A stretch of DNA of 64,000 bases, taken from Trogon surrucura. Its lineage: Eukaryota; Chordata; Aves; Trogoniformes; Trogonidae. The DNA lies in the NCBI GenBank assembly GCA_020746105.1, contig CM036618.1:13251001-13315000 (forward strand), written 5' to 3'. Below, piece by piece: positions 1-13,115 of the stretch (within the stretch, counting starts at the first letter, position 1; the number at the start of each line of letters is the position of its first letter). Below the pieces are notes generated by a model. The model was not told the origin of the DNA. It made no database searches and saw nothing but the letters and a program-made list of their open reading frames with translations. A program made the translations under genes and the position numbers.

Positions 1-3000
1 TCAGCTGACTTGAAGGAAACAGATTGGGATGATTGTAAAGGCCAACCATCTTTGATGCAGTCTAAACAGATACATGGCATGCAAAAAATATCTGGGATCG
101 GGAAACAAAGGCTGCAAAATGATAAAAGCAGTGTAAAAACTTCAACTGTTGGTTCTGAATTTAAGGAAAAGAATTGCCCATCAACTAGGAAACAAGAGCG
201 CAGTGCTTTGACAGAAGGAAGCGAAGTATCTGTAACGTATTTCAGAGGCAACAGCACTGACATTGAATGTGATCAGATATTTGCTGAAAACGATTTCAGG
301 GATGAAATGATGGAGAATTCAGATGCTGACGATGACCAGGAGTCGAAGATTCACTTTTACATTAGCACTAAAAATGTTCAGAATAAGAAATGTGTCAGCT
401 GGGATGATCTTTTGAAGTGGATGGGGAGGAAGAGCAGTAATGAGAACGTGGGAACATTTCATGTACAGACGAGTATTTCAGTAACAACAGAAGCATTAGA
501 GAAAAACACGGTAGACGTACCCTTTGGTGCACATCATTCCGACAGTGATACTAGCTTGTATGAAGCCGAATCAAAACTCTCTAGAAAAGAAATACTTGAT
601 TCGAAAAGTTATTTAACTAGATCCATTATATTTGAAAGTAATTGTCCTCAAATTATAGTGCAGGATTTTCTGGATAAGAAAGTGAGTTGCAACATATTTA
701 GAGGAAAGGAAATGTTCAAATTCAAGTTTTCATTTCAAAAGATGTTGTTTGCATGGGCCAGGACATGGGCTGAATCATTTATGCCCCCGTGTCAGGACAG
801 CAGTGTTACACATTGGCTTCATTGTCATGAAACATTAAATGGGTGGTATGATGCTCAGGAGTTAGTAAAGAGCAGTGCAAATAGAAACCACAACAGTAAA
901 TTATACATTTGTTTGCTGGCTGTTATTTCAAAGGATCTGAAGGTGGAACTGCTAAAGACAATTCTTCCCTCCTTTTTCAGTAGCACAGATACTTTATTAC
1001 CAACTAAAGTCAAGTCGATGCAAGTGGAGAAACACCCTTTATGTGGCACGAAACAGGATCAGTTAAACTCATGCACAGATAATACTTTGAGGCCAAACAC
1101 AGAATTTCATAAAGAAAACAAAACTTATCCAGGCTTTTTAAGTTCTAAATTTGTGGAAAGCATTGGTTTTGATTTACATAATGAATGCCAGAGAAGACAT
1201 TTTTCTAGATCTTTAGGTGGAGAGTCTAATTTCCTAAAAAGAGGAACGCTCTTTCATAACCGAAAAAGTGGACTATGTAGGCACAGACATGTCAGAAAGC
1301 ACCACCTCTTATCCAGAGGGACTGAGGGCTTTAGCATCTATTTGAGGTCACTCAGTCACAAAAACGGTATGAAAAAGCAAATTTTAGTTGCTAAATGCCT
1401 AATCTTGCTGCAGGGCACTTTTGATCATTCTTCACTAGACAAGATGTATTACTGCAATATCACAAAAATGCGGTATCTGATAGGAGCAAATCTTAGATCT
1501 TGGAGTTACTTTCCTGCCCATTCACAGCTGAAATTTGGAAAGGTAAACAGTAAGTGTACAAATCAGGAAATATCAACAACTGCAGTAAAGCAGGAGAGGG
1601 GGAAGCCAAGTAAAATTTTTAATAGTTATTTTCTTGGAGAAAGATTTAAAACTTTCTCTTTAATTTTACGTGAAAATGAGATACAGAAAACAACTCGATA
1701 TAGAAATTGCATAATGTCTACAAATGAAGTCACACATACCATGAAAAAATATTTGGATACTTCTACTAGTTATGTAAATGCTAATAGAAAAGAATGTGTT
1801 AAGTCAGAAGAGTTGCAAATAAATTCTTATGATTTTCTTTCTAAAAAATCTTTGTCTATTTTTGACACATATGAAAAAATTCCCCTTTTTACTGATTCTG
1901 AAGAGCTGGACCAAATCCCAGTTGCAAACCAAGACAATTCTGTCAGAGAAAAGTTATCGGAAGAAAATGCATTCACCAGTTCAAAAGAGGGTCATAATTT
2001 GTCTGCTAAATCAAATGATGTCATAATGCTTTCTGAGCAATCCAAAACAACTATGGAAAAATGTAATTTTCTCTTGTTACAAGACAGCCAAACAAACCAA
2101 TCTGAATATTGCAAAAGAATAGATACATGTAGCTTGCATTTAGTAAATAAAAAAGAAAAAGTAGAAGACCAAAATACTTGTTTGCATTTTGAAAATCTGC
2201 TGTCTAGTTCCTCAAATGTTTATCACTCTGTTGCTTTGCCACTAGACAGCAGCTCTTTTGTCAGTGAAAATGGAGTGGTAAGTGAAGATGGACACTGCAG
2301 GAGCTCCTCTAGTGCAGACAACCAAAAACAGACTGAAAAAACTCAGGGCACTGTACAATATCCATCCGCAGGAAGACCCGCCGTGACAGATACATGCTTG
2401 CAATTCCAGGCTAAAGAAGCAGTGCAGTTTTCTTCACAGGAGCACACACAGAGAAATAAGGCAGGCAGTTTAGAGCGAGCAACTTTGAAACAACATCTTG
2501 AATATGTAAAAGAACAGGAGGAGATAAATGATGAACAAATGCATGTAACTAATGAAAGTCAATGTGAAACTGTAATGAATGACTTGATTATGTCACATTC
2601 AGAAGAGGAATCTAAAACATTCATTGCTGCAGAAGAGAAATTAAAAATGCATTTATCTGTGATGAACAATGGGTGTCTTGAAGATGTAAAAGATAAGTAT
2701 TTACCTTTAGAAAATAAAATCACATGCGAATTTGAACTGAAGAGAAAATTTGATTTAGTGCTAGAAGAGCTACATATGTTTCATGAAATTAGCAAGGGAA
2801 ATGAAAACAGTTTATCTAGTTTGGAAACAAACTCACAAAATAATTATTATGAATTAAATAGTTCTGAGAGGAGAGATGGAAATGTGGCAAGTGTTTCTCA
2901 GAAGAAAGTATGTATTTCTTCTCCAATCCATGGTACTGGAGAAGTGCAAAACATAACTGACAGTAACGAAAGTTCATTAAACGAAAAGATGCCAAATGAA

Positions 3001-3082
3001 AATGAAGATCAAAAAGTATCTAAGGAATATTGCATCTCTAGACTGTCAAGTGAAAAATTGCTGCATTCACCTGTTGCAGAAG
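1..3082 (+). CDS. RAD51AP2: RAD51AP2 large exon (partial; 5' end outside window)
   Basis: This is the main coding exon of RAD51-associated protein 2, a vertebrate, germline-biased protein that binds the recombinase RAD51 and acts in meiotic homologous recombination. The frame is open from base 1 (S-A-D-L-K-E-T-D...), so the TTG at 10 is not a start; the true ATG lies to the left. The exon gives 1027 codons plus one base and ends at a clear donor (CAGAAG|GTAAGC at 3082/3083). The frame runs 21 codons further into the intron before a stop, which is read-through, not protein. The sequence is Ser/Asn/Glu/Lys-rich and mostly looks disordered. A more hydrophobic, Trp/Cys-containing patch lies near residues 230-320 (window numbering) and a basic His/Arg/Cys stretch near 415-450. 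No stop or frameshift interrupts it, so the gene looks functional. Identification rests mainly on the C-terminal motif in the last exon and the one-giant-exon layout; human RAD51AP2 is about 1159 residues and this copy has 1100 in view. Confidence 0.88.
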
Positions 3083-3455
3083 GTAAGCACTTGGAATTAT
3101 TGGTTAATAAGCAAATTTCAATTTTAGGCAATATTTGGTTGTCTTAACAGTGTGTTTCTCAACTCAAATAATTCAGTAACAATAACTGAGTTTTTATTGA
3201 GTTTGTCAGACACAAAGTACTTGCCTATGAGTAGCCAAATGGAAAAACCTCTGACACTACTATTGCTACCTGCACACTCTGCCATAGTTGTTTGTTACAG
3301 ATTCTTTTGTCTTAGATTTTATAATAATAAGCCCTAAAAAGTCTTAGAAGAGTCAAAAACTCAACAAGATGCACATTTACAGAGAGAAAGATTGAATTAA
3401 AACTTGGTACAATATTCCAAATGGAGCCAGCTGTTACCTCACAACAGATGTCTTA

Positions 3456-3600
3456 GGATCATAGAATCGTAGAACGGTTTCAGTTGGAAGGGATCTCTAA
3501 ACTCCATCTACTCCAGCCCCCCTGCGGTGAGCAGGAACATCTTTAGCTAGATCAGGTTGTTCAGACCCACTTCAAGCGTGACCTTGAATATTTCCAGGCA
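3456..3600 (-). mobile_element. CR1 LINE 3' fragment in RAD51AP2 intron 1
   Basis: The + strand reads the complement of the CR1 3' end: ATCATAGAATCGTAGAACGG, then a divergent 'ttggaagggatc' block and 'agatcaggttgttcagaccc'. It is 5'-truncated, about 145 bp, and moderately diverged. The short open frame running off it (3561-3833, minus) is not a gene. Confidence 0.85.
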
Positions 3601-3884
3601 CGTGTACTACTGAAAACTTTTGCAGTGTCATAAAAATGAACTTCATCTTTTCCAAATGGATTTTGCATAATATTCAGAAGATCATATTCCTGAGGAGTTG
3701 AATAGTCACAAAAAATTCTTTTTGAGCTAGGTGGTGAGTGGTGACAATAACCTGTTAAATCTGTCTGGTTTAAGACCTGTAAGTTAACACAACAGCTAGT
3801 CTTGCAACATTTGCATGTTTTTACTTCTGACATGGATACTAATATCTTCTATTTAAAGAATGTTAGTTTGGAAGAATAGGTGGT

Positions 3885-4496
3885 TGTCCTGGTTTCATCT
3901 GAGAAAGAGATAATTTTCTTCCTAGTAACTGATGCAGTGCTGTGTTTTGGATTTAGTGAGAATAATGTTGATAACACACTGATGTTTTAGTCGTTGCTAA
4001 GTAGTGCTTATCTAAGTTAAAGATTTCTCAATTTCCCATGCTCTGCCAGCGAGGAGGTGCACAAGGAGCTGGGAGGGAGCGTGACCAGGGCAGCTGACCC
4101 GAACTAGCCAAAGGGATATTCCATGTCATAGGATGTCACACCCAGTATATGAGCTGGAGGAAGTTGGTTGGGAGGGCCGATTGCTGCTGGACATTGGTTG
4201 AGCAACTGCATTGTGCATCACTTGTCCTCTCTTGGGGTTTATTTCTCTCTTTTTTTTGTTATCTTCCATTTCATTGCTATATTTCATTTTATTATTATTG
4301 CTGTTATTATCATTATCATCATTATCACTATTATTTATTTTTTATATTTAAATTCATTTTAGTTATTAAACTGTTCTTATCTTAATCTGTGAGTTTTACG
4401 TTTTTTTCCCAATTCTCCCCATTCCAGTGGGAAGGGAGAGTGAGTGAGTGAGCGTCTGCATGGTGCTTAGTTGCCATATGGAGTTAAACCACGACA
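3885..4496 (+). mobile_element. Solo LTR of an endogenous retrovirus (612 bp) in RAD51AP2 intron 1
   Basis: The element begins TGTCCTGGTTTCA and ends TTAAACCACGACA, giving the TG...CA ends of an LTR. It has a weak TATA-like TATATGA near 4146, a T-rich ATT/ATC stretch (about 4240-4350), a polyadenylation signal ATTAAA at 4365-4370, and a G-rich GAGTGAGTGAGTGAG block before the end. I see no primer binding site or coding part next to it, so it is a solo LTR. The flanks (ggtggt / gcaata) do not form a clear target duplication, which suggests age or rearrangement. The terminal CGACA is shared with the other LTRs in this window, although the bodies differ. Confidence 0.75.
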
Positions 4497-5449
4497 GCAA
4501 TAAAACATAACTTCAAGTAACAGATTAATAAAGATACATGCGAGTATCTTCATGAGTGGTAGACACTACTCACCATGTGCGATATTTGCATATTTCTCTA
4601 AAGTGTGTGCGAGTTATCTGTCCTCAGAAGTTAATTCTGGGCCATAGATTTCTTTTTCATGACATTGCCCTAGGCAGTTATTTAACAAGGAAGGACACCA
4701 AGAAGAAAACCAGCTGAATGCTGTACCTTCTTTTACACATAGCTGCTATGTAATAAGTAAATTATTCAGGCACCTTTCAAACAGCATGTTTGTCAGATTT
4801 TGTACTTGAAATTCAGTTTGCGGAAGTGATGAGTTCTCACAGCTGCAAATAAAATCAATAAGAGATATGCTTTGGCCATATTTGGTAAATTGCCTGATAA
4901 AAATTCAGCCAGCTCAAAATTGGCATCTGAAATCAATTTCTCAGGCACTTGGCTCTAAATTTATAAAGAGAAGATTGCGCGGATTTTGTGAAGGTAATTA
5001 GTGTTTGTGAAGCAATTAGAAAAGTGTCACAGAAAAGCCCCAGAGAGAATTCTGTTCAGTAGAGTTTTAACAGTATAATGTGTTGCAAGTTACACCTGAA
5101 TACTTTGCTCCAGAGAATAAAAATCTAACAGGTACTGGATAAATTGCTCACTAAGTGATCAGTCTTCTGCCTAAGTCTTGAACAAGACGATCCAAGTGGA
5201 GATAGTGTCCCAGTTTCATCAGAGGATTAAGAACTGCAAAGGAGAACTTCATGAGGAGTATAGGTAGCTTTTGACAAGCCTCCGACAGCGAAACTTCGTA
5301 GCTTCATGACTATATCCTGTGATATGCACGTATATGTTTTAGACACATCAACAAGAACAACAAATTCATAGCTGGATAAACGAACCTTGTTATTTGTTTA
5401 TAGAAATTAGATAAAATCTTAAATCGTGTATTAATGCTTCTGTTTTAAG

Positions 5450-5551
5450 GTCATTTTGATGCAGCTTATAAAAAGCCATATGCATGGGACCCTGCTTTTT
5501 TGCCCTGCACGCTTCTTAAGGAAGCAAACTATAATTTACCGGAAGAGGGAG
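5450..5551 (+). CDS. RAD51AP2: RAD51AP2 penultimate exon
   Basis: This 102-nt exon sits between acceptor TGTTTTAAG|G and donor GGGAG|GTAAGA. Joined to the single base left by the large exon, it reads G-H-F-D-A-A-Y-K-K-P-Y-A-W-D-P-A-F-L-P and continues to N-L-P-E-E-G without a stop. It again leaves one base (phase 1). The Trp/Pro/aromatic-rich composition contrasts with the disordered body encoded by exon 1. Flanking introns are about 2.4 and 2.2 kb. Confidence 0.8.
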
Positions 5552-7886
<2,335 letters not shown>

Positions 7887-8172
7887 CTTGCTGGTTTCTT
7901 TTACCAGTCTTCAAGTAGAATCACTCTGCTTGAAACTGTTAAAATGTTTTTATGTTAAGGTTTCTTTTGCTGATAGTTTGATCTTTGTGGTTTATGGTTT
8001 TTTAGATATTAATATTGCAGTATTTGGTAGTGATTTATTTAGGAATATTCCTGTGAATATTTGATAGCAAAGGGATTTATAATGAATGTTTACTAGTAGA
8101 ACTTTTAATGGAAAGATGAAGCCCTTTTAAAGTTTATGTAATATTAATAAAAACTGACATGTATTTTTCATC
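7887..8172 (+). other. RAD51AP2: RAD51AP2 3' untranslated region (inferred)
   Basis: This AT-rich, T-rich sequence follows the stop. The first good polyadenylation signal is at 8146-8151, so the transcript probably ends about 15-25 bases further on. The end point is inferred; a longer form cannot be excluded. Confidence 0.55.
8146..8151 (+). promoter_or_regulatory. RAD51AP2: Polyadenylation signal AATAAA of RAD51AP2
   Basis: A canonical AATAAA within TATTAATAAAAACTG, about 260 bases after the stop codon. It is the first canonical hexamer I saw downstream of the coding end. Confidence 0.6.
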
Positions 8173-10080
8173 TATTAAAATATACAGTTGAAATTTTCTG
8201 TCACATTCAGACATTCTTAGAATCCTCCATGCGTTTACGTAGTTTAAAAACACAGTATTTTTAAAGGGATTTGCTAAAATGTTTAGAGAGGTGTAGAAGA
8301 GAATTTCAGGAAGCTAAATTGAGATTACTAAATACGGATGTTTTAGCCTTCAAAGGTCGTTTCCTCTGATGTACATTCAGTTCTATACACTTGTCCCATT
8401 AGATGAAGAAAATTTCAGTGCAGAGTTGGGAAGGAGGAAAGGTATAAATGCTACAGACAGAACGTCTTGTTCTGAGGATACCGATTCCATTGCATGCAAC
8501 ATAGAGGCAAAACACCAGTGCATAAATTCTGGGGACCATATATCTCAAAAAATGGGGAAACTTGTGGTGATCTGAAGCATATGGATATTGGTTAGGGACA
8601 TCTGTTAGTAAATATTAATATACTGATATTTGTGTTGTCTAATAATAGCAGCAGTTTCAACTGAATAAGAGCACAATAAGAAACAAATATGGGTGAAGTC
8701 TGAAAAAAAATCACTGAATTGTTGAAACGAGTAATCCAGAAACAGACATCAAGAAGAAAGCTTTAAGCCCTCTCTGTGGCTGCACAAAGCTTTTTAGAAG
8801 GAACATATTTTACATTGCAGTGGGTGGGAATTTCGTTATAACAAGCATTACAGAATAAATACTACAAATAATAACACTTTGTTGCAGCTGATGCAAGGAA
8901 AGCTGAGCAAGCTGAATTAATAGGTAAATACTTCTATAGATAAATTATTCTGTAGAATCTATAGCAACAGTGCAAAGATTAAGGCACTACACAATTTAAT
9001 CTCTTTAACAGCAACCTTCAGAATATGTCATATATAATAGTAAATATACCAGTATGCTTATCCTATAGGGGTCTAAATAAGAAAAGGAAATTCAGTACAC
9101 AATGTTCAGCGAAATCGATCAAACAATAGAATCTAAGGAAATGGTTATAATCCGGTTTATAATTTCTGATTTTCCCATATGAAATAGTAAAAATGTCAGA
9201 TGAACATTTGTTTCTATGATTCTTAACCAAAGCACTCTAAATTTATATGTGGACCATAGGTAATCCAGAAGGTGTAGTAAGTGCTATCCACCTGGTCTAA
9301 AAAAAAAAACCTTTTAAACAATAAAACTTACTAACTTGCCCATTAAAAATTTGATGATGGAAGTATAAAATTGTCCGTGCTAATGGAAACCATATTTCTA
9401 GAGGTCACAGGACAAGAAATTATTCTTCCTTTATCAGGAGGCCTATGTAAAAAATGTAAAAGGGCTAAGCAAATGGGCAACTAGCAAAACTCAGAAGCAA
9501 CTGAGAAGCAGCTCTTAGGAGGGCAGGGCCATTAGTCAGCTCCCTTGGGAGTGTGCAAATGAGGCAGAGGAGCCTGGTCAGGCAGCTGAGCAGAGAGGGG
9601 ATGGACTGGACTTTGTAACACCCTCACCCTCAGTGGCAGACACCGCTGTCTCAGAGAGGATAACTTGGCATTATGGGTGAGGGTAAGTGCAAAGGAGCTT
9701 GTGGACTTGTGAGTTAGGGGTAGCAACCCCTCAATGGCAACCGATGGTCACTACTTTGTCTTCCTCCTACTTCATTTCAACCCTTGTAAGTGTGAGGCCT
9801 TTAGATTTTATCACCCATGAGCAGACACTAAAGGGGTGCTGGTTTCTCAGTGCTCTGTAAGTATCAGATCAGTTTAAGTTTCTCTGGATCCCCACAGGTA
9901 GCAGCTACTCAAAATTCTGTAGATAAACATTCTTTACTCTCTACCAGACACGGAGCAAGGAGAGCTGGTCTGTAGGTATCTGAAAGTCAGTCTGGAGTAT
10001 TGTCCTTATGGGTGGACAAACAGTTTCTCGAGTGCTGCCCCAACATGAACTGGCTTACAGGACTGTTGTCTTACCCATGG
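8173..10080. other. Intergenic, no gene recognised
   Basis: AT-rich unique-looking sequence. A G-rich, richer-than-average patch lies at about 9530-9740 (GGCAGAGGAGCCTGG..., GTGAGGGTAAGTG) and does not match any repeat I recognise. The short open frames here have no recognisable domain. Confidence 0.6.
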
Positions 10081-10192
10081 AATCATAGAATCACTGAGGT
10101 TGGAAAAGGCCTCTAAGATAATCATGTCCAACTGTCAACCCAATACTACCATGACTATTAAATTATATCCTGAAGTGCCATGTCTATAGTAG
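10081..10192 (-). mobile_element. CR1 LINE 3' fragment
   Basis: The + strand starts AATCATAGAATCACTGAGG, then 'ttggaaaaggcctctaagat' and 'atgtccaactgtcaaccc', the complement of a CR1 3' end of the type with 'aagtgccatgtct'. About 110 bp, old and 5'-truncated. Confidence 0.85.
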
Positions 10193-10316
10193 CTTCTTTA
10201 TCTCGTTTTTAAAGGTTGATGTTTATAAAAGGAAGATGTCTTACAGTTTGGAAGTGACGCTTCTGTATTTACAACACTTTCTCTAATCTATTTGGGAAAG
10301 CCTCTCTCTGTGTCAT

Positions 10317-11159
10317 TGTCCTGGGTTTAGCTAAAAACCCAGTCCTGTTTAGTGATTTTTTCTTTTCAGTTTAGTGTCTTCTAAAAGGCTGCACGTTCTG
10401 AAGTCAGCAGCATGTTTGTGCAGACAGTGTGCGCTACTGGCAGTGATAACACCTGATGTTTACAGTCACAGCCTGGGACTGGTATGTAGAAAGGCTCTTG
10501 CTTATACTTATTCCTATAGTGACCAAGGCCACTGCTGGCTCTTGTGTGCCACGCTGGGGGTGCTGGGTAGTAAGAGGGGGGCACAAGGAAGTAAAAGGTG
10601 GCACCTCCGGGGGGTAACAGACAGGACAGGCGACCAACGAGGGTATTCCATCCCATATACGTCATATTTAGTATAAATTGAGTGATCACGAGAGTTTCGT
10701 CCCTTTTCGGCCCTTTTGTCCCTTTTGCCCTTTACGGCCTTCTTTTCGCCCTTCCTTTCTGCAATGGCCGGTGTCCAGAGAGGACTCCATCTGACCTCCT
10801 GATTTTGATCCGGATCCTGAGTTCCCGAATCCAACTCCCTGTATCCAGCTCCCCGCCGCCGCTGAGCCTGGGGCTTCCCCGGCGCCTCCTGCTCTGCAGC
10901 ACCAGTGGTGATTTCTATTGGGGGAGGGAGTCGGGTTTGATATCGGGCTATTTTCTATAGTTGTATATAGTTCTTTACTTTTATCTTTTTACCATTATTC
11001 CTATTACTTTCATTAAAGCTGTTCTAGTTCGTTTTTTTTCTTCTCTCATCCGTAAGTCTCTCTGCCTCATTCCCTTTTCTCTTCCCGTTTAGGGGGGGGA
11101 AGAGGGGGTTAGAGAGCGTCTGTCCGTGTTAGTGGCCGGCCCAGCCCTAACCCGCGACA
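10317..11159 (+). mobile_element. ERV LTR, 843 bp, 5' LTR type (family A, copy 1)
   Basis: The LTR runs from TGTCCTGGGTTTAG to AACCCGCGACA. A TATA box (TATAAATT, 10672-10679) and polyadenylation signal ATTAAA (11012-11017) give the order U3-R-U5. A CCCTTTT-rich pyrimidine stretch (10700-10750) lies just after the TATA box. It is followed after 7 bases by a primer binding site, so this was the 5' LTR of a provirus whose body is now missing. A second copy of the family lies inverted at 13116-13876. Open frames of 67-106 residues within it on both strands are chance frames in GC-rich LTR sequence. Confidence 0.85.
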
Positions 11160-11166
11160 GATTTAT

Positions 11167-11184
11167 TGGCGCCCAACGTGGCGC
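11167..11184 (+). other. Retroviral primer binding site (lysine-tRNA type)
   Basis: The sequence TGGCGCCCAACGTGGCGC lies 7 bases after the LTR end and matches the 3' end complement of tRNA-Lys1,2, as used by betaretrovirus-like (class II, ERVK-like) elements, with one difference. No recognisable gag leader or coding region continues beyond it. Confidence 0.75.
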
Positions 11185-11787
11185 CTCATCCTCATCCTAC
11201 ACCTTTGGTGGGGAAAGACACCTTTACTCCACAGAGCCATTTTCCCATATCCTTTTCCTGCATTGGCCTGTGATCATTAGTGGTTCTTGGGAATACACTG
11301 AAAACATTGCATTTATAACAATGGTGGGGCACCTCTGATGGCTGTGTCTTGGAAACAGGCATATCAGTTCTGTCCTAGCACAACCAGGCGCTGCCAGTCT
11401 TCAGAGCATGGTGATATGGGGTATCAACCACCTTAAAAAAGCCACTTACCATAAAACTTTACAGGTTAGTGCAAGGATGACAACGAGAGCATGTGTGTCT
11501 GTTGTCAGTTTCCACACCACAGACTGATCAGGGTTTGTAATGTCCAGGGATGAAGGCACCAAAATGTCTGGGACGGAGGCCTCACACCTCTGATTCTTTG
11601 TTATTTATGTCCAACGTGGAGTCATGAAAATGGACCAAAATCAGATACATCCATAAAAGTTGTGAAGTCATGTATGGAGACGATGTGACCCTACCAAAGG
11701 GTACTTGTAGTGAATGTTCACATTGCTAATTCTGAAACTAATGAATACACTGTTCCTTGAAATACTGAGGTAATTTTGTTCTGCTTT
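11185..11787. other. Sequence after the primer binding site; unassigned
   Basis: About 600 bases with no recognisable retroviral coding sequence. The first part (CTCATCCTCATCCTACACC...) could be a remnant of the proviral leader, but I cannot show it. The provirus seems to have been truncated close to the primer binding site. Confidence 0.45.
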
Positions 11788-12186
11788 ATAGAATTGTAGA
11801 ATGGTTTGAGTTAGAAGGGACCTTAAAGATCATTAGAATCCTTTAGGTTGGAAAAGACCTTTGAGATCATCAAGTCCAACCATTAACCTAGCAATGCCAG
11901 GTCCAACACTAAACCATATCCTTAAGCACCACATCGACATGTCTTTTAAATACCTCCAAGGACAGTGATTCAATCACTTCCTTGGGCAGGCTTTTCCAAT
12001 GCTTCTCAACCCTTTCTGTGAAGAAACTTTTCCAAATATCCAATCTAAACACCCCCTGGCACAACTTGAGGCCATTTCCTCTTGTCCTATTGCTTGTTAC
12101 GTTATCAAATAAATCATCACTAGATCGAGTTAAATCTAGAACCACATCATCTGGTTCCAACCTCCCTGCCATGGGCAGTGACACCT
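11788..12186 (-). mobile_element. Nested pair of CR1 LINE fragments
   Basis: An older CR1 3' end (11788-11833, resuming at 12151 with CTGGTTCCAACCTCCCTGCC) is interrupted by a second CR1 (about 11834-12150) in the same minus orientation. The junctions carry ATCAT on both sides (11829-11833 and 12146-12150). On the minus strand the inner copy keeps most of the C-terminal tail of CR1 ORF2 (…[20 protein letters not shown]…), the usual end of the reverse transcriptase protein. Both copies are 5'-truncated. Confidence 0.85.
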
Positions 12187-13115
12187 TCTGCTAGTGTGGT
12201 TATACTAAATTTTGGGGTGCCTGGAAACTCAGATTATACTAAATTCTTTGGGAGTCAACCCCAGGGAAAGATTTCATTAAATTACCTCATCATTATTTAT
12301 ACAGCAGATCATACTTCCACTGAAAAACTTTTCTCTGTAGTAAAAAGTTAGGATGCAAGAAGTCTGATACAAGATAGGAAATATCTTTATAATATCCAAG
12401 AATTAGGTAGCAACTGTATATATTATATGCAGTTTTTAGAAATCAGAAACATGCTTATTTTTCAATTGATGAGAGCACCTGTTTTTTAAAAAATGACTCT
12501 TTATCTGATGCTTCTATATGTAAGTAATTCAATGATCCTGTGTGCAGAGTACAGAGGCAAGCAGGCTGCTTTTTAGTAAACACAATTGATGCTCAGTGAC
12601 AAACTTCCTTGTGCTTGATGGTACAATGTTTGTGCAAGAATGGCATAAAATATCCTGGAAAATGTACTGAAAATACAAAATTGTATCCTCAAGCTTAAAA
12701 AATACCCAACTGCAAAAAAAAAAGGAAAAAGAAGACAACCAGTCAAGTAGAAGAACAAAAATCAGACCATGCAGACAAGTAGAAGGAATAGTCCAGCTGA
12801 GATATTATGTAAACTTTATGCTTCACTGATCGTTCAGCTGGAGATATCTGCTAACAGCACGCCCTCCTCTTAAATAACAGAGGAAGGGTTGGCACTGGGT
12901 GTGCGAGACTGACCTTCTGCCGACTGGCTTCCCCCGCCTCCGTCAGCTGGAAGAGCTCGGGAGCCTCGTTGCGCTGGAGAGGACCACACGAGAAGCTGCA
13001 TAAATCAGCACTGTAGATTGGCTTGTTCTGTTGACTTTCAGAGCTGTGCAGGTATATGCCAAGCAAAGATCCCTCCAGATGTCTTTGTGTATTTTATCGA
13101 AGCAATGTGTGTATG
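12187..13115. other. Unique spacer between the two inverted LTRs, with a CpG-dense patch
   Basis: Mostly AT-rich with no recognised repeat. At about 12853-12995 there is an abrupt GC- and CpG-rich patch (around nine CpGs in 140 bases) including CCCCCGCCTCCGTCAGC and GCCTCGTTGCGCTGG. It is outside the LTR boundaries. Origin unknown. Confidence 0.5.

Larger units (their letters stand above)
3083..5449 (+). other. RAD51AP2: RAD51AP2 intron 1
   Basis: This is a phase-1 intron with donor GTAAGC and acceptor TTTTAAG. It contains an old CR1 fragment (3456-3600) and a solo LTR (3885-4496). The rest, about 4500-5440, shows no recognised repeat; part of it (4790-5120) looks like possible conserved non-coding DNA. 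Confidence 0.8.

Noticed and set aside
10..12. TTG at 10 as the start codon of the long open frame
   Set aside because: The frame is already open from base 1 and the gene is eukaryotic; the start lies upstream of the window.
3083..3147. C-terminal extension of the RAD51AP2 open frame to the stop at 3145
   Set aside because: It follows a good splice donor and lacks the family's C-terminal motif, which is found in exons at 5450 and 7768.
10374..10960. Overlapping open frames of 67-106 residues on both strands
   Set aside because: All fall within the GC-rich LTR at 10317-11159; no retroviral protein similarity seen.
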